IMG/VR virus record: IMGVR_UViG_3300013112_000174
Coordinates: 1-35,476 of that record
Direction: 5' to 3' (one strand)
From: a virus
Length of the DNA: 35,476 bases
The stretch's first letter is position 1; each line of letters starts with the position of its first letter. Positions 8,630-17,276 of this stretch are shown here, piece after piece. A program made the translations under genes and the position numbers. A model generated the notes under the pieces. It saw only the letters and a list, made by a program, of their open reading frames with translations. It was not told where the DNA came from and did not search any database.

Positions 8630-11600
8630 AATTATTTACAATGTAATTATTCTGAAGCATGATAATAGCTGCAGTTTGATCAATGTCCGTTTGATCTACA
8701 TGAGTAGCATAATCCGGATCATTATTTAATGAAGCTGCAATTTCTTGTAGCGTATTCATATCACCTGGTGCTGTACCAATAAGATCGGATATCAATCCAT
8801 CAACATATTGTTTTGTCACCGCGTGTAAGTCAGCTGTAGGATTTCCAGCAAGTGTTAGTGTATTACCAATAGTAATATCAGACTCAAGCTTAGAAGATGT
8901 AACGGCTAAGTTCTTAATGTCACTTGATTCAATTGAATCGGCAGGTAGCATTACTGCCCCTGTTACTTCAAGGTTATTTAATGCCACACCAGTTTTACCT
9001 GCCGTACCATGTTTAGTTTCAGTATATAATCTTGAAGAAGTATTTGTTTTTGATACTGTTTGACCACCGAGGTTAATAGTTGTACCTGATAGATATAGGT
9101 CTTTCCAACGCATTGTAGAAGAACCTAAGTCATATTGTTCATTAAGACTTGGTATTAAATCAGAAGCAACTGAACCTACATTTAGTGAATTAAATGTACC
9201 GGTATCTGATGTACCAACCTCTAAGTTAACTGTATGATTTGTACCATCGGAAGTGGCAATAGTTAATTCAGATGTACCTGTATCATAACTTACATTTGAT
9301 ACTGAAGCAACATCTACTTCACCCGCTGTAGTTAATCTACCTTGGTTATCAACTGTGAATGTAGGAACCTGAGTAGCAGATCCATATGAACCTGAAGTAA
9401 CTGTTGTATTGGCAAGGTTAATAGTCTTATTAGAAGATAAATCACCACCACCAGTTAACCCTGTACCAGCTGAAATTGTAGTAGTCTTATCTGCTTTACC
9501 TGCAAGGTTTGTAGTTACACTCGAAGCGAATGAAGCATCATCATTAATAGCCTCTGCTAATTCATTAAGGGTATCAAGGGCAGCAGGTGCACCATCTAAT
9601 AAATTAGTTACTTGAGAATCAACATAAGCTACAGTTGAAATAACACTTGTATCAACAGCAAAATTAGTTACATTATTTGCATCATCGTATGTTACACTGA
9701 TACCTGATTCTGTGTTACCAGAAACCATATCACCAACAACATCCTGAATTTCTTCAGTTGTAACACCTTGGTATGTAATATTACCACCAGTCTTACTTAA
9801 TGAACCAAACCCACCATTGTCAGTAACAGAAATTAAACCTTGAACTTCTGAATCAGTTCTTTCTGTAAATGAAATTACACCTGTTGTACTATTATATGAT
9901 AAATCAGAATCAACACTAATAGCATTTCTTGCTCTAGCATCAGTGTAATATAAGTTTGAACCTTCAGTTAAATCACCAGTATCTTTACTGGCAAGGTCTG
10001 TATCGAAGTCAGATGATTTATATGTTACAACAGATATAGTACCAGTACTAGCATCATATGCAATATCACCACCAGCAACTAATGCACCTCTTGTTCTTGC
10101 TTCTGTCCAGTATAAATTAGTACCTTCGGCTAAATTATTAGTTGTTTTAGTAGCAAAGTTTGCATCAACTCTGGCTTCAGTATAGTACTTATTAGTACCT
10201 TCAACCAAGTTAGTAGTACTAAATGGATCAAGGGTTACCGTAGTAGCAAAGTTGTTGCCATCTGCAGTGTCAATATCGAGTACACCGGTTGATGTATTAT
10301 AATCGAAGTCTGTAACACCCGCAACTGATACTTCCGAAGCAGAAGTAATTCTACCTTGGTCATCAACTGTTATAACTGGTACTTGAGATGCTGAACCATA
10401 AGAACCTGAATTAACAGCAGTATTAGCCAAGTTAATAGTAAGGGCACCTGATGTACCACCACCGGTTAATCCTGTGCCTGCAGTTACCGAAGTAATATCG
10501 GCAGGGTTACCAATTGTAATTGTATTTGTTGTAGTATCATAATCAACTGATATGTTACCATCACCATTAAATGTAATAGTATCATTCTCTCCAACTAATT
10601 CTGTGTTGGTTCCATCTGATACATTCCATCCATCGTATGGATTAACTGTTCCTGAACCGATTGCAGTAATATGACCTTGAGCATCAAGGGTAATATCTTG
10701 AATAAATGTATTACCTGAATTATCAACTGAAGCTTGACTTGATGTATCGGCATGTTCAATTGTAATAGTATTATTTGAAGTAGCATTAGCAGTGAATGTA
10801 CCAGATCCAATTAATCCATTTGTACCTTCTACTGTTAATGTAGCATCACCAACTGTAATACCTACTTCTGATGCAGCTGTTAATTGACCTTGATCATTAA
10901 CAGTAAATACTGGAATAGCAGTTGTTGAACCATAAGTTCCTGCTGTAACAGTAGTATCAGATAATGTAATTGTTCTATTAGCTGATAAATCACCACCACC
11001 TTCTAAACCAGTGCCAGGATTAATAGTAATTGCCTTATCTGCTTTAGTAGCTTGAGTAGTAAGAATAGTTGCAATATCAGCATCATTATCTGTGATTGCT
11101 GTTGCAATTTCATTTAAGGTATCTAATGCGGCTGGAGCAGAATCAACTAAATTATTAATAGCAGTTGATACATCAGCAGTAGTAGCAATAGCAACACCAC
11201 TTAATGTACCTGATACAAATTCAGGTGAATCTAAAGAACCAATGCCAAGATCAACAGTATGTGTTGAACCATCACTTGTTGCAATCTCTAGCTCACCAGA
11301 AGTTGATGTGTATGTAACACCTGATACACCAGCCACCGCAGTAGTAGTTGCACCTGTAATTCTACCTTTACCATCAACAGTAATAACCGGTACTTCAGAA
11401 GCAGAGCCGTATGAAGCCGCAGTAACTCCAGTATTAGGTAATGATATATTACCTGCAGAATATGTTACATCAGCAGGAGTAGATGTAATAGCAGCTTTTG
11501 CCCTTGCATCTGTATAGTATAAATTAGAACCTTCTGCTAAATCATCAGTATCTTTTGTTGATAAATCATTATCAAAATCTGCACTCTTATATGTAACAAC

Positions 11601-12317
11601 AGATATTACACCAGTTGTAGAGTTATATGATACATCATCAACACCAGTTAATGATGCTCTAGCTCTGGCATTAGTATAGTATAAGTTACTACCTTCTGAT
11701 AATTGACCAGTGTTATATGGATCAAGAGTAATATTTGTAGCAAAGTTAGCACCATCAGCTGTGTCAATATCAATTGCACCTGTTGATGTATTAAAATCAA
11801 AATCAGTTACACCCGCTACATTTACTGTACTTGCCGAAGTAATTCTACCTTTAGCATCTACGGCTAATACAGGAACCTCTGAAGCAGAACCATAATTACC
11901 TGAAGTAACCCCAGAAGCAGCAAGGGAAACATTTAATGTAGTGTTACCTAAATCATTAATTGTAGCATTACCAAGAACATCACCAGTAATAGCAATATTT
12001 GGATCATCAACATTAAAGTTTAATTTTCGTGTGCCGGTGTCAAATGTAACTGTAATACCATCTTCGGTATTACCAGCAATCATTGCTCCAACAATATTTT
12101 CAACTACATTTACAGTAGGATTAAAATCTGAAGGCTTATTAACAATATGATCCCAATCACCTAATATATAAGTTAGATTAGACCAAGTAGATGTACCATC
12201 ACCAATTTTAAATTTATTGGTGTCAAGGTTAATACCTATTTCACCTTGAGATAGGACTGGATCACTGTTATTCCAGTTGGCCGTTACATCTCTTCTAAAT
12301 TGAATTTTACTTGCCAT
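8625..12317 (-). CDS. Long tail fibre with repeated beta modules (1230 aa)
   Basis: A 1230-residue fibre. Residues 1-50 (KIQFRRDVTANW ... LSQGEIGINLDT ... FKIGDGTSTWSNL) match the short N-terminal 'LxQGExxxN...kxkiGdG' domain common at the start of phage fibre proteins, which likely docks the fibre. The rest is a mosaic of modules: NIVGAMIAGNTEDGITV, YGSASEVPVxxVDxxGRITxA (many copies), SEGSNLYYTxARA, APAALDTLNE (three copies, the last near the C-terminus) and KxITINPGTGLxGGGDLSxNRTI. The C-terminus has a TADLHAVTKQYVDGL segment of the kind that ends many fibre shafts. GGAGGAG lies 7 nt before the ATG. The stop of the small upstream gene overlaps this start by one base (TAATG), so the two are coupled. 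Confidence 0.85.
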   Translation of the reverse strand: MASKIQFRRDVTANWNNSDPVLSQGEIGINLDTNKFKIGDGTSTWSNLTYILGDWDHIVNKPSDFNPTVNVVENIVGAMIAGNTEDGITVTFDTGTRKLNFNVDDPNIAITGDVLGNATINDLGNTTLNVSLAASGVTSGNYGSASEVPVLAVDAKGRITSASTVNVAGVTDFDFNTSTGAIDIDTADGANFATNITLDPYNTGQLSEGSNLYYTNARARASLTGVDDVSYNSTTGVISVVTYKSADFDNDLSTKDTDDLAEGSNLYYTDARAKAAITSTPADVTYSAGNISLPNTGVTAASYGSASEVPVITVDGKGRITGATTTAVAGVSGVTYTSTSGELEIATSDGSTHTVDLGIGSLDSPEFVSGTLSGVAIATTADVSTAINNLVDSAPAALDTLNEIATAITDNDADIATILTTQATKADKAITINPGTGLEGGGDLSANRTITLSDTTVTAGTYGSTTAIPVFTVNDQGQLTAASEVGITVGDATLTVEGTNGLIGSGTFTANATSNNTITIEHADTSSQASVDNSGNTFIQDITLDAQGHITAIGSGTVNPYDGWNVSDGTNTELVGENDTITFNGDGNISVDYDTTTNTITIGNPADITSVTAGTGLTGGGTSGALTINLANTAVNSGSYGSASQVPVITVDDQGRITSASEVSVAGVTDFDYNTSTGVLDIDTADGNNFATTVTLDPFSTTNLVEGTNKYYTEARVDANFATKTTNNLAEGTNLYWTEARTRGALVAGGDIAYDASTGTISVVTYKSSDFDTDLASKDTGDLTEGSNLYYTDARARNAISVDSDLSYNSTTGVISFTERTDSEVQGLISVTDNGGFGSLSKTGGNITYQGVTTEEIQDVVGDMVSGNTESGISVTYDDANNVTNFAVDTSVISTVAYVDSQVTNLLDGAPAALDTLNELAEAINDDASFASSVTTNLAGKADKTTTISAGTGLTGGGDLSSNKTINLANTTVTSGSYGSATQVPTFTVDNQGRLTTAGEVDVASVSNVSYDTGTSELTIATSDGTNHTVNLEVGTSDTGTFNSLNVGSVASDLIPSLNEQYDLGSSTMRWKDLYLSGTTINLGGQTVSKTNTSSRLYTETKHGTAGKTGVALNNLEVTGAVMLPADSIESSDIKNLAVTSSKLESDITIGNTLTLAGNPTADLHAVTKQYVDGLISDLIGTAPGDMNTLQEIAASLNNDPDYATHVDQTDIDQTAAIIMLQNNYIVNNL

Positions 12318-12640
12318 TAAGCAACTCCTCCATCGAATATATTATCACCACCACCAAATACTGAAGCGGCCATACCACCATCTAGATTTGAAAATGTGTC
12401 TATCTCTTGCCAAATAGCAGCAGTACCATTTGTCATTAAAAATTTATTATCGTTATTTGCCATAGGTGGTAATACCGAGGCAGCTGATGCTGTTACTTCA
12501 AATACTGTTCCTGAGGAATTCTTTGAGTATAATTTTTGGTCGGCTGTATTTAAGGCTAGCTCACCTTGTTGTAATTGTGATGCGTCAGGAACCTTATTCG
12601 GTTGAGCACTCTGCTTAATTTTAAATACTGTATTAGCCAT
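12317..12640 (-). CDS. Small fibre-type protein with shared N-terminal domain
   Basis: A 107-residue protein whose first 50 residues (VFKIKQSAQPNKVP ... LQQGELALNTADQKLYSKNSSG) are a version of the N-terminal domain of the neighbouring 1230-aa fibre and the 760-aa protein. The C-terminal half is short and ends NIFDGGVA, close to the DGGTF and IGGSF ends of two other structural genes here. It lacks any shaft, so it may be a collar, connector or cap using the same docking site. A late-promoter box lies 44 nt upstream of the ATG, and the gene is coupled by TAATG to the fibre. The exact role is not known. Confidence 0.7.
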   Translation of the reverse strand: MANTVFKIKQSAQPNKVPDASQLQQGELALNTADQKLYSKNSSGTVFEVTASAASVLPPMANNDNKFLMTNGTAAIWQEIDTFSNLDGGMAASVFGGGDNIFDGGVA

Positions 12641-12682
12641 ATCTATGTCTTAGTTGTTGAAAGTATATACTTCCATATAAGT

Positions 12683-13291
12683 TTATTTATATAATTCTCC
12701 ATTTAACATTTGGATAATTGCATCTTCTTTATACCAATTGGTTCCTGGATTGTACCATGAATTAGCATCAATACCAAATCCTTTAGAATATATTAATCCT
12801 ACAGGCCAATATTGAGAAGTGAACCCCTCATGCCAAATGAAATGATCTATTCCGGGATACTTTAACATATAGTACTCTGGGTCCTCCATGAACTTATCCC
12901 AAATCGCGATATTTTCTAGGCCATTCCATACCATTACAGACGAATTAATATTATGATCTTTATTATCGAGAAAACCATCAAATAATTCACGTAGTGGTTT
13001 CCAATAACATTTAACCATAGTAAAAGAATCTCTGTCATACAACGGTGTTAAGTCTTTTTGAATGATAACATCAAGGTCAAGATACAATAGTTTACCTAAG
13101 TTAAGTTTAAATAGAGATAGCTTATTCCATACTCCATCTAATCCTGGGTCAGGTTCTATTATTTTAATATTAGAGTTAAGACCAATTGGATCATCAGTTA
13201 AACAATAGAAGTTGTTATATATACTACTATATAATTTATTAACATCTTTAGAATTATATTTGGTACCTATTTTTACTGTTATAACATTCAT
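12683..13291 (-). CDS. DxD glycosyltransferase-like protein
   Basis: A 202-residue protein with the layout of GT-A nucleotide-sugar transferases. The N-terminal part (VITVKIGTKYNSKDVNKLYSSI ... FYCLTDDP) is followed by KLLYLDLDVII, whose D72-x-D74 would bind the metal and sugar nucleotide. Later come NSSVMVWNG near residue 116 and WPVGLIYSKGFG near the C-terminus. It is clearly related to the divergent plus-strand gene at 13372, which has the same blocks in order. It has no membrane segment. A sigma70-type promoter lies upstream at 13336-13364, giving a leader of roughly 38 nt. Donor and acceptor are unknown; the fibre genes directly downstream make virion proteins plausible acceptors. Confidence 0.75.
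   Translation of the reverse strand: MNVITVKIGTKYNSKDVNKLYSSIYNNFYCLTDDPIGLNSNIKIIEPDPGLDGVWNKLSLFKLNLGKLLYLDLDVIIQKDLTPLYDRDSFTMVKCYWKPLRELFDGFLDNKDHNINSSVMVWNGLENIAIWDKFMEDPEYYMLKYPGIDHFIWHEGFTSQYWPVGLIYSKGFGIDANSWYNPGTNWYKEDAIIQMLNGELYK
12684..12691 (-). promoter_or_regulatory. T4-type late promoter box
   Basis: Exact TATAAATA on the minus strand, overlapping the stop codon of the glycosyltransferase gene. It would give a leader of about 38 nt for the gene starting at 12640 and then the 1230-aa fibre. A 12-bp perfect palindrome, AAGTATATACTT (12661-12672), falls in that leader. Confidence 0.7.
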
Positions 13292-13335
13292 ATTAAACTA
13301 TTTATGTATACCCATAACCTTTAGTCACATAGTAT

Positions 13336-13364
13336 ATTATATCACATTTTGACAGTCTTGTAAA
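13336..13364 (-). promoter_or_regulatory. Sigma70-type promoter with extended -10
   Basis: The minus strand reads TTTACA, a 17-nt spacer, then TATAAT preceded by TGA (extended -10, TGnTATAAT). Boxes are 13364-13359 and 13341-13336. It points at the glycosyltransferase gene starting at 13291. This is close to the host housekeeping consensus and unlike the TATAAATA boxes elsewhere, so it could act early in infection. Confidence 0.65.
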
Positions 13365-13371
13365 CCCTTAT

Positions 13372-14121
13372 ATGAAAATAAAAATTGAAGCAATGTGTTT
13401 CCTTTGGGGAACCAAATATCCTAAACATTATGTTAATAGACTTAAAAACTCTCTTAAGATTCACCTACCTGAGATAAATGGTTTTCATTGTTTTACAGAT
13501 ATGCCTGATGATCCTGACTTTGATGATGATATTATTACACATAACTTGGCTGATTTTCCTAAGTTAGATGGTATTGATGATACATGGCCTTTATTTACTA
13601 AAGAGAAATTCCTGCCTATGGATAAAGATTTTCTACCAGGCACACGGAAGATCATATTTGACATTGACGCATTGATACATGGTTCTTTATCTGATTATGT
13701 ATGTAACAATGATTTTCCTAAGGTAACGTTAATTAAAAATTCTTGGGTTAATAGAGAAGAAATGAAAGCTCATTATTCTAATATAACAACTCCTTATAAT
13801 TCATCTTTTGTTATATGGGATGATGACGCAGGAAATTGGTTATTAGAAAACACTATTAAAGAATGGGATAAATTATCATTTAGTTATAAGTCATTTGATA
13901 AGTGTTTATATAATCATTACCCATCTAATAAGTTCAACTTTCACCCTAAAGGTATTGTATATACATATAACTTTGGTGCAGATTTTCCCAATGATATGGA
14001 ACACTTTAAATACCGAGAAGATTATAAAATATGTTTATTTAATACAAGCCATGGATATGGTAAAGAGTTAGATGAGGCTGATGGATGGCCAAAAGAATTA
14101 TGGGAGAGTTACAATGATTGA
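13372..14121 (+). CDS. DxD glycosyltransferase-like protein, paralogue of 12683-13291
   Basis: This 249-residue protein is one of only two genes on the plus strand. It has FLWGTKYPKHYVNRLKNSL, then FHCFTDMPDDP, IIFDIDALIHG (D97-x-D99), NSSFVIWD and GIVYTYNFG, the same ordered blocks as the divergent gene on the other side of the promoter gap. A nucleotide-sugar transferase role is inferred from that pattern. Relatives often begin near 'MxxxWGxKYP', so the second ATG at 13393 could be the true start; neither ATG has a good Shine-Dalgarno. TTGACA at 13349-13354 is present, but its -10 position would overlap the first ATG. The stop overlaps the next gene's start by 8 nt. Confidence 0.7.
   Translation: MKIKIEAMCFLWGTKYPKHYVNRLKNSLKIHLPEINGFHCFTDMPDDPDFDDDIITHNLADFPKLDGIDDTWPLFTKEKFLPMDKDFLPGTRKIIFDIDALIHGSLSDYVCNNDFPKVTLIKNSWVNREEMKAHYSNITTPYNSSFVIWDDDAGNWLLENTIKEWDKLSFSYKSFDKCLYNHYPSNKFNFHPKGIVYTYNFGADFPNDMEHFKYREDYKICLFNTSHGYGKELDEADGWPKELWESYND
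14102..14106 (+). promoter_or_regulatory. Ribosome binding site fixing the start at 14114
   Basis: GGGAG lies 7 nt before ATG at 14114, inside the end of the preceding gene. This favours 14114 over the upstream in-frame ATG at 14072. Confidence 0.7.
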
Positions 14122-14791
14122 GTGGGATAATAATGCTAGAAGGTTGACCGAATATGCTTTAAAATTAAAAGAAGATATGCCTTGGTTATATGAATCTTTC
14201 TTTTATCAATTTGATCCATATCATACTGAATTGATTAAGCAAATATATTATTATACAGTTGATTATATTGCAGAAGAAAAATACCAATCAAAACGTCACA
14301 CATTTAAAAATATATATGTAATTGGCTCTTGGTTTGGTCTACAAATATATGATATGTTTAATGATATGCGTAAAGATCAATTTAATGAGGATACTAAAGT
14401 TAACTTTACTTTTATTGATCGCAACAGGGATTATATTCAATCCATAGATATTATGAAAGAAATATGGGATGATAAAAATATATCAAGCATTAAAGCTGAT
14501 GTTGTATTTGAAGATATAGATTTTTCTGAAGCAGATTTAGTTATTATGCCTTATGCTGAAGAGATTATGCCTATTCAACATCTTAATTTAAATATTAAGT
14601 GTCCTATTGTTGCTGCATTTACCCATCATAGATATCAAAGAGCTAGAAATAGAAATTTTGCAGAACCTATTGAATCTATTACTGATATTCATATGCAAGA
14701 TCTTCAAAGAAGATACCTTAAGAAGATTGGTAATAATGATGATGATTGGGTTTATACTGATATTGTTACAATGGACTTAACTCTGGACTAA
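14114..14791 (+). CDS. Rossmann-type, possible SAM methyltransferase-like protein
   Basis: A 225-residue protein (start MIEWDNNARRLTEYAL). After a helical N-terminal 70 residues comes KNIYVIGSWFGLQIYDMF, a glycine-containing strand-loop-helix, then VNFTFIDRNRDYIQ, with an acidic residue after the second strand. This is the pattern of a SAM-binding fold. Then come VFEDIDFSEADLVIMPYAEEIM and CPIVAAFTHHRYQRARNRNF. The usual GxGxG is replaced by GSWFG, so catalytic activity is uncertain. It is coupled to the glycosyltransferase-like gene by an 8-nt overlap. Its 3' end overlaps the convergent radical SAM gene by 26 nt, leaving no room for a terminator. Confidence 0.55.
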   Translation: MIEWDNNARRLTEYALKLKEDMPWLYESFFYQFDPYHTELIKQIYYYTVDYIAEEKYQSKRHTFKNIYVIGSWFGLQIYDMFNDMRKDQFNEDTKVNFTFIDRNRDYIQSIDIMKEIWDDKNISSIKADVVFEDIDFSEADLVIMPYAEEIMPIQHLNLNIKCPIVAAFTHHRYQRARNRNFAEPIESITDIHMQDLQRRYLKKIGNNDDDWVYTDIVTMDLTLD

Positions 14792-15920
14792 TATACTTAT
14801 TCCATAAGGCCAAAGCATCATCATCGTTTTTAGCTTTAGGTGCACAAATGCCACATCCACAATGGGGGTTAGGGCAATTGATATAAGGTAACACACCTTT
14901 ATTCATATATGACTTTAATTGATCTAAAATCTTATGCTTTTCTGATAGTGTACCAATAGGACCCGTCTCTGAATCTAAATTTGTTCTACATGTTTGGTGA
15001 TGATACACTATATCGTTTTCTTGTTCGATATGTAAAAAATACCAATTGACTAAACATTTCCACCCCTTGAATTGTGTATTAGGTAAAAATCTAGTTTTAT
15101 CCCAAGTACCATTAGTTTTAGTATTAAGGTCTATATTACCACAACAACCTCTACCCATTTTTCTAAGTACAGTTTTCTTATTAGGTATATTTTCCAAAGC
15201 AATTGTATTTTTAGTTTTAGATACTAATGCATTAGTATTATTCCAAAATGATTGCATATAATCTCTTTGATCATTAGTATATTCATGCACTTTTCTTCGT
15301 TCAGGGTTTGCTTTATCCACAAATTTCTTATCGTCTAATCTTTCGCCAATAATGCGTGGAACAAATTTTATGTCATTAGGTTCTAATACATCTTTAATTA
15401 AATCCTGGCATTCTTTAAAATTATCATCACCTGAATGCATCATAACATTAACTCTCATAGCATCTGATTTTATTTCGTTTAATGCTAATATATTTTCAAT
15501 GACCTTTTTCTTTAATGATGGTTTACCTTCTGTGTGATATGAAATAGTAACAAAATTACATGTTTCATTTATTAGATTTAATTTTCTTTTATCCCATGTA
15601 CCATTTGTTGTTAATGATATTTTATATTTGGGATAATCAGATTTAATCCATGTTATTAAATTATAAAATGCTGGATTAACAGTTGGCTCACCTCCAGTGA
15701 AAGTGATACTTCCTACCCTAGGTGTTTTATGCCATTGGGAATATAGAGTATAATATTCATCAATAAAAACCATTGTTTCTTTAAGTTCTTCTAAAGATGA
15801 ATGAGGGCTAAAGTTATTATGCATACCTGAATGGCAATATGTACAATCAAAGTTACATCTTTTACCTAGGTCCCATACTAAAACTTGTTTATTTTGTCCT
15901 GAATCAATTGTATCGTACAT
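14766..15920 (-). CDS. Radical SAM enzyme with C-terminal cysteine-rich region
   Basis: This 384-residue protein carries the radical SAM signature Cys22-x3-Cys26-x2-Cys29 (CNFDCTYC), then TFTGGEPT at 73-80 for SAM binding and SLTTNGTWD near 102. The C-terminal third has further cysteines (259, 260, 289, 311, 349, 354, 356, 359; for example NPHCGCGICAP), suggesting one or two auxiliary Fe-S clusters, as in SPASM/Twitch enzymes that modify peptides, proteins or sugars. It would use 5'-deoxyadenosyl radical chemistry in the cytoplasm. It is the last gene of the run transcribed from 20803, and its start overlaps the unknown upstream gene by 17 nt. The substrate is unknown. Confidence 0.85.
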   Translation of the reverse strand: MYDTIDSGQNKQVLVWDLGKRCNFDCTYCHSGMHNNFSPHSSLEELKETMVFIDEYYTLYSQWHKTPRVGSITFTGGEPTVNPAFYNLITWIKSDYPKYKISLTTNGTWDKRKLNLINETCNFVTISYHTEGKPSLKKKVIENILALNEIKSDAMRVNVMMHSGDDNFKECQDLIKDVLEPNDIKFVPRIIGERLDDKKFVDKANPERRKVHEYTNDQRDYMQSFWNNTNALVSKTKNTIALENIPNKKTVLRKMGRGCCGNIDLNTKTNGTWDKTRFLPNTQFKGWKCLVNWYFLHIEQENDIVYHHQTCRTNLDSETGPIGTLSEKHKILDQLKSYMNKGVLPYINCPNPHCGCGICAPKAKNDDDALALWNKYISPELSPL

Positions 15921-16746
15921 TATATATTTCTTTTATTCCATAAATTTCTTTTTCTATTATATCTATATCACCTATTATCTTTCCAACTTTACCAAAACCT
16001 ATAGTATTCATAGGATCACTAAAATCTATTCCAATATTATTAAAGAATTTTATGTTAGTTTTTAACCATTTATTAAATCTTAAGTCAAAATCATATTTGA
16101 ATGGATTATCAAAGTATATTTTAAAATCGGCGCTAATATCTTTTTGAGGTATTATATTCTTATTACCTACGTGTTTATTATTTAATTCATTATCTATAAA
16201 TATGTCTATAATTTTTTTACCCTTATGACAATATTTTAATACTACATCACCAGGTTCTATTTTAGTATTAAATAAAGATGCTTCCTCTACTGTCATAGTT
16301 CTACTGGGTCTATTATCTAATGATACTACAATTTTACCACCTTTATTTCTTTCCATATGCTCATATCTATGGATAAGAATGTTAAATTCTCTAATTGCTA
16401 ATTTTACTAATTCTGGTGCATCCTGATAAAATTTATATTGGCTTTTATCTGGACGCATAAAATCTTCAAAGTATTTATGTAGATAATTTAGATTATCTTT
16501 ATATATTATAGTATTATGTTTATAATCATTTACAACATCAATACAGTTTAATAATTGTTCTTTAATTAAACTTAAATTCCATTTATTATTTAATGAATAT
16601 ATTCTTTCAGGCTCAGATACTGATACACCAGAATCTATTATATCTTTTAACATTTTAGACCAAGATTTTCCTAATATAGTATCATCTGATTCTATTGCTA
16701 ATGTATATATCATATCATCTTTAATAAGATCTAAATAGAATATCAT
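15904..16746 (-). CDS. Unknown protein, translationally coupled to the radical SAM gene
   Basis: I recognise no family in these 280 residues. It begins MIFYLDLIKDDMIYTLAIESDD. The first half is helical (VNDYKHNTIIYKDNLNYLHKYF, LAIREFNILIHRYEHME) and the second half mixed alpha/beta (GKIVVSLDNRPSRTMTVEEA, PGDVVLKYCHKGKKIIDIFI, NPFKYDFDLRFNKWL). No signal peptide, membrane segment or cysteine cluster is seen. It starts 1 nt after the methyltransferase stop and ends inside the start of the radical SAM gene. This suggests it is a partner, substrate carrier or recognition subunit for that enzyme, an inference from position only. Confidence 0.65.
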   Translation of the reverse strand: MIFYLDLIKDDMIYTLAIESDDTILGKSWSKMLKDIIDSGVSVSEPERIYSLNNKWNLSLIKEQLLNCIDVVNDYKHNTIIYKDNLNYLHKYFEDFMRPDKSQYKFYQDAPELVKLAIREFNILIHRYEHMERNKGGKIVVSLDNRPSRTMTVEEASLFNTKIEPGDVVLKYCHKGKKIIDIFIDNELNNKHVGNKNIIPQKDISADFKIYFDNPFKYDFDLRFNKWLKTNIKFFNNIGIDFSDPMNTIGFGKVGKIIGDIDIIEKEIYGIKEIYNVRYN

Positions 16747-16747
16747 A

Positions 16748-17275
16748 TTACATTTTAACTAAATGTGCATAGTATCTTAATGCTCCATGCATATTAGGAT
16801 CTTCCTCCCAAGCAACTATAGAATAACCATAAGCTAAAGCAAAATTACTAATTTTTTCTTTAGACCATGGATAGAAATTTATTTCAGATGATTTACCTTC
16901 AGCCCAATGATGATCCAGTCCAGGATTAAGTCTCATAAACAATTGGCCGTCTGTATCTAATAGCTTATCAATACATCTCATCTGGTGTTCAATTATTTTA
17001 TCATCACCAAAGTTAATAGATCCTAAGGCCATAATAACATCATATTTTATATTATTACCAAACTCCTCAATTGATACTTTCATATCAGCTTTATCATTAT
17101 ATGGGTCAATACCAATTAAGTTATTAATTTTGCCTTTATAATAATTAAAACCACAACCAACGTCGAGAACCCTATTAGGTTTTAAACTATTGATCTCATC
17201 AATTAGATAATTCCCAGTCCACTTATATTCAGTGTCGTGAGTCCATACTTTACCAAAGTATTCGCTTATATCCAT
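16748..17275 (-). CDS. Class I SAM-dependent methyltransferase
   Basis: A 175-residue compact methyltransferase. Motif I is NRVLDVGCGFNYYKG at about residues 34-48, the acidic post-strand residue is in NLIGIDPYND, and YDVIMALGSINFGDD corresponds to motif IV. LFMRLNPGLDHHW and AYGYSIVAWEED follow in the usual order, and the region after residue 115 is a short cap. It lacks a target-recognition domain. It starts 1 nt after the sulfotransferase stop, with GAGG inside the upstream gene's end, and is followed 1 nt later by the unknown gene. Sugar, lipid or peptide methylation are all possible; a fibre-decoration pathway is inferred from its neighbours. Confidence 0.75.
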   Translation of the reverse strand: MDISEYFGKVWTHDTEYKWTGNYLIDEINSLKPNRVLDVGCGFNYYKGKINNLIGIDPYNDKADMKVSIEEFGNNIKYDVIMALGSINFGDDKIIEHQMRCIDKLLDTDGQLFMRLNPGLDHHWAEGKSSEINFYPWSKEKISNFALAYGYSIVAWEEDPNMHGALRYYAHLVKM

Positions 17276-17276
17276 A

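Noticed and set aside
11092-11517. 141-aa plus-strand open frame
   Set aside because: It is antisense to the 1230-aa fibre modules, with the low-complexity composition expected from them.
5070-12317. Regular DNA repeats that might suggest a CRISPR array
   Set aside because: The repeats are in-frame protein modules with no constant short repeat and unique-spacer structure.
13349-13376. TTGACA with a 16-nt-spaced TATGAA on the plus strand as promoter for the 13372 gene
   Set aside because: The -10 overlaps the first ATG and matches poorly. It only works if translation starts at 13393; too weak to list as a feature.
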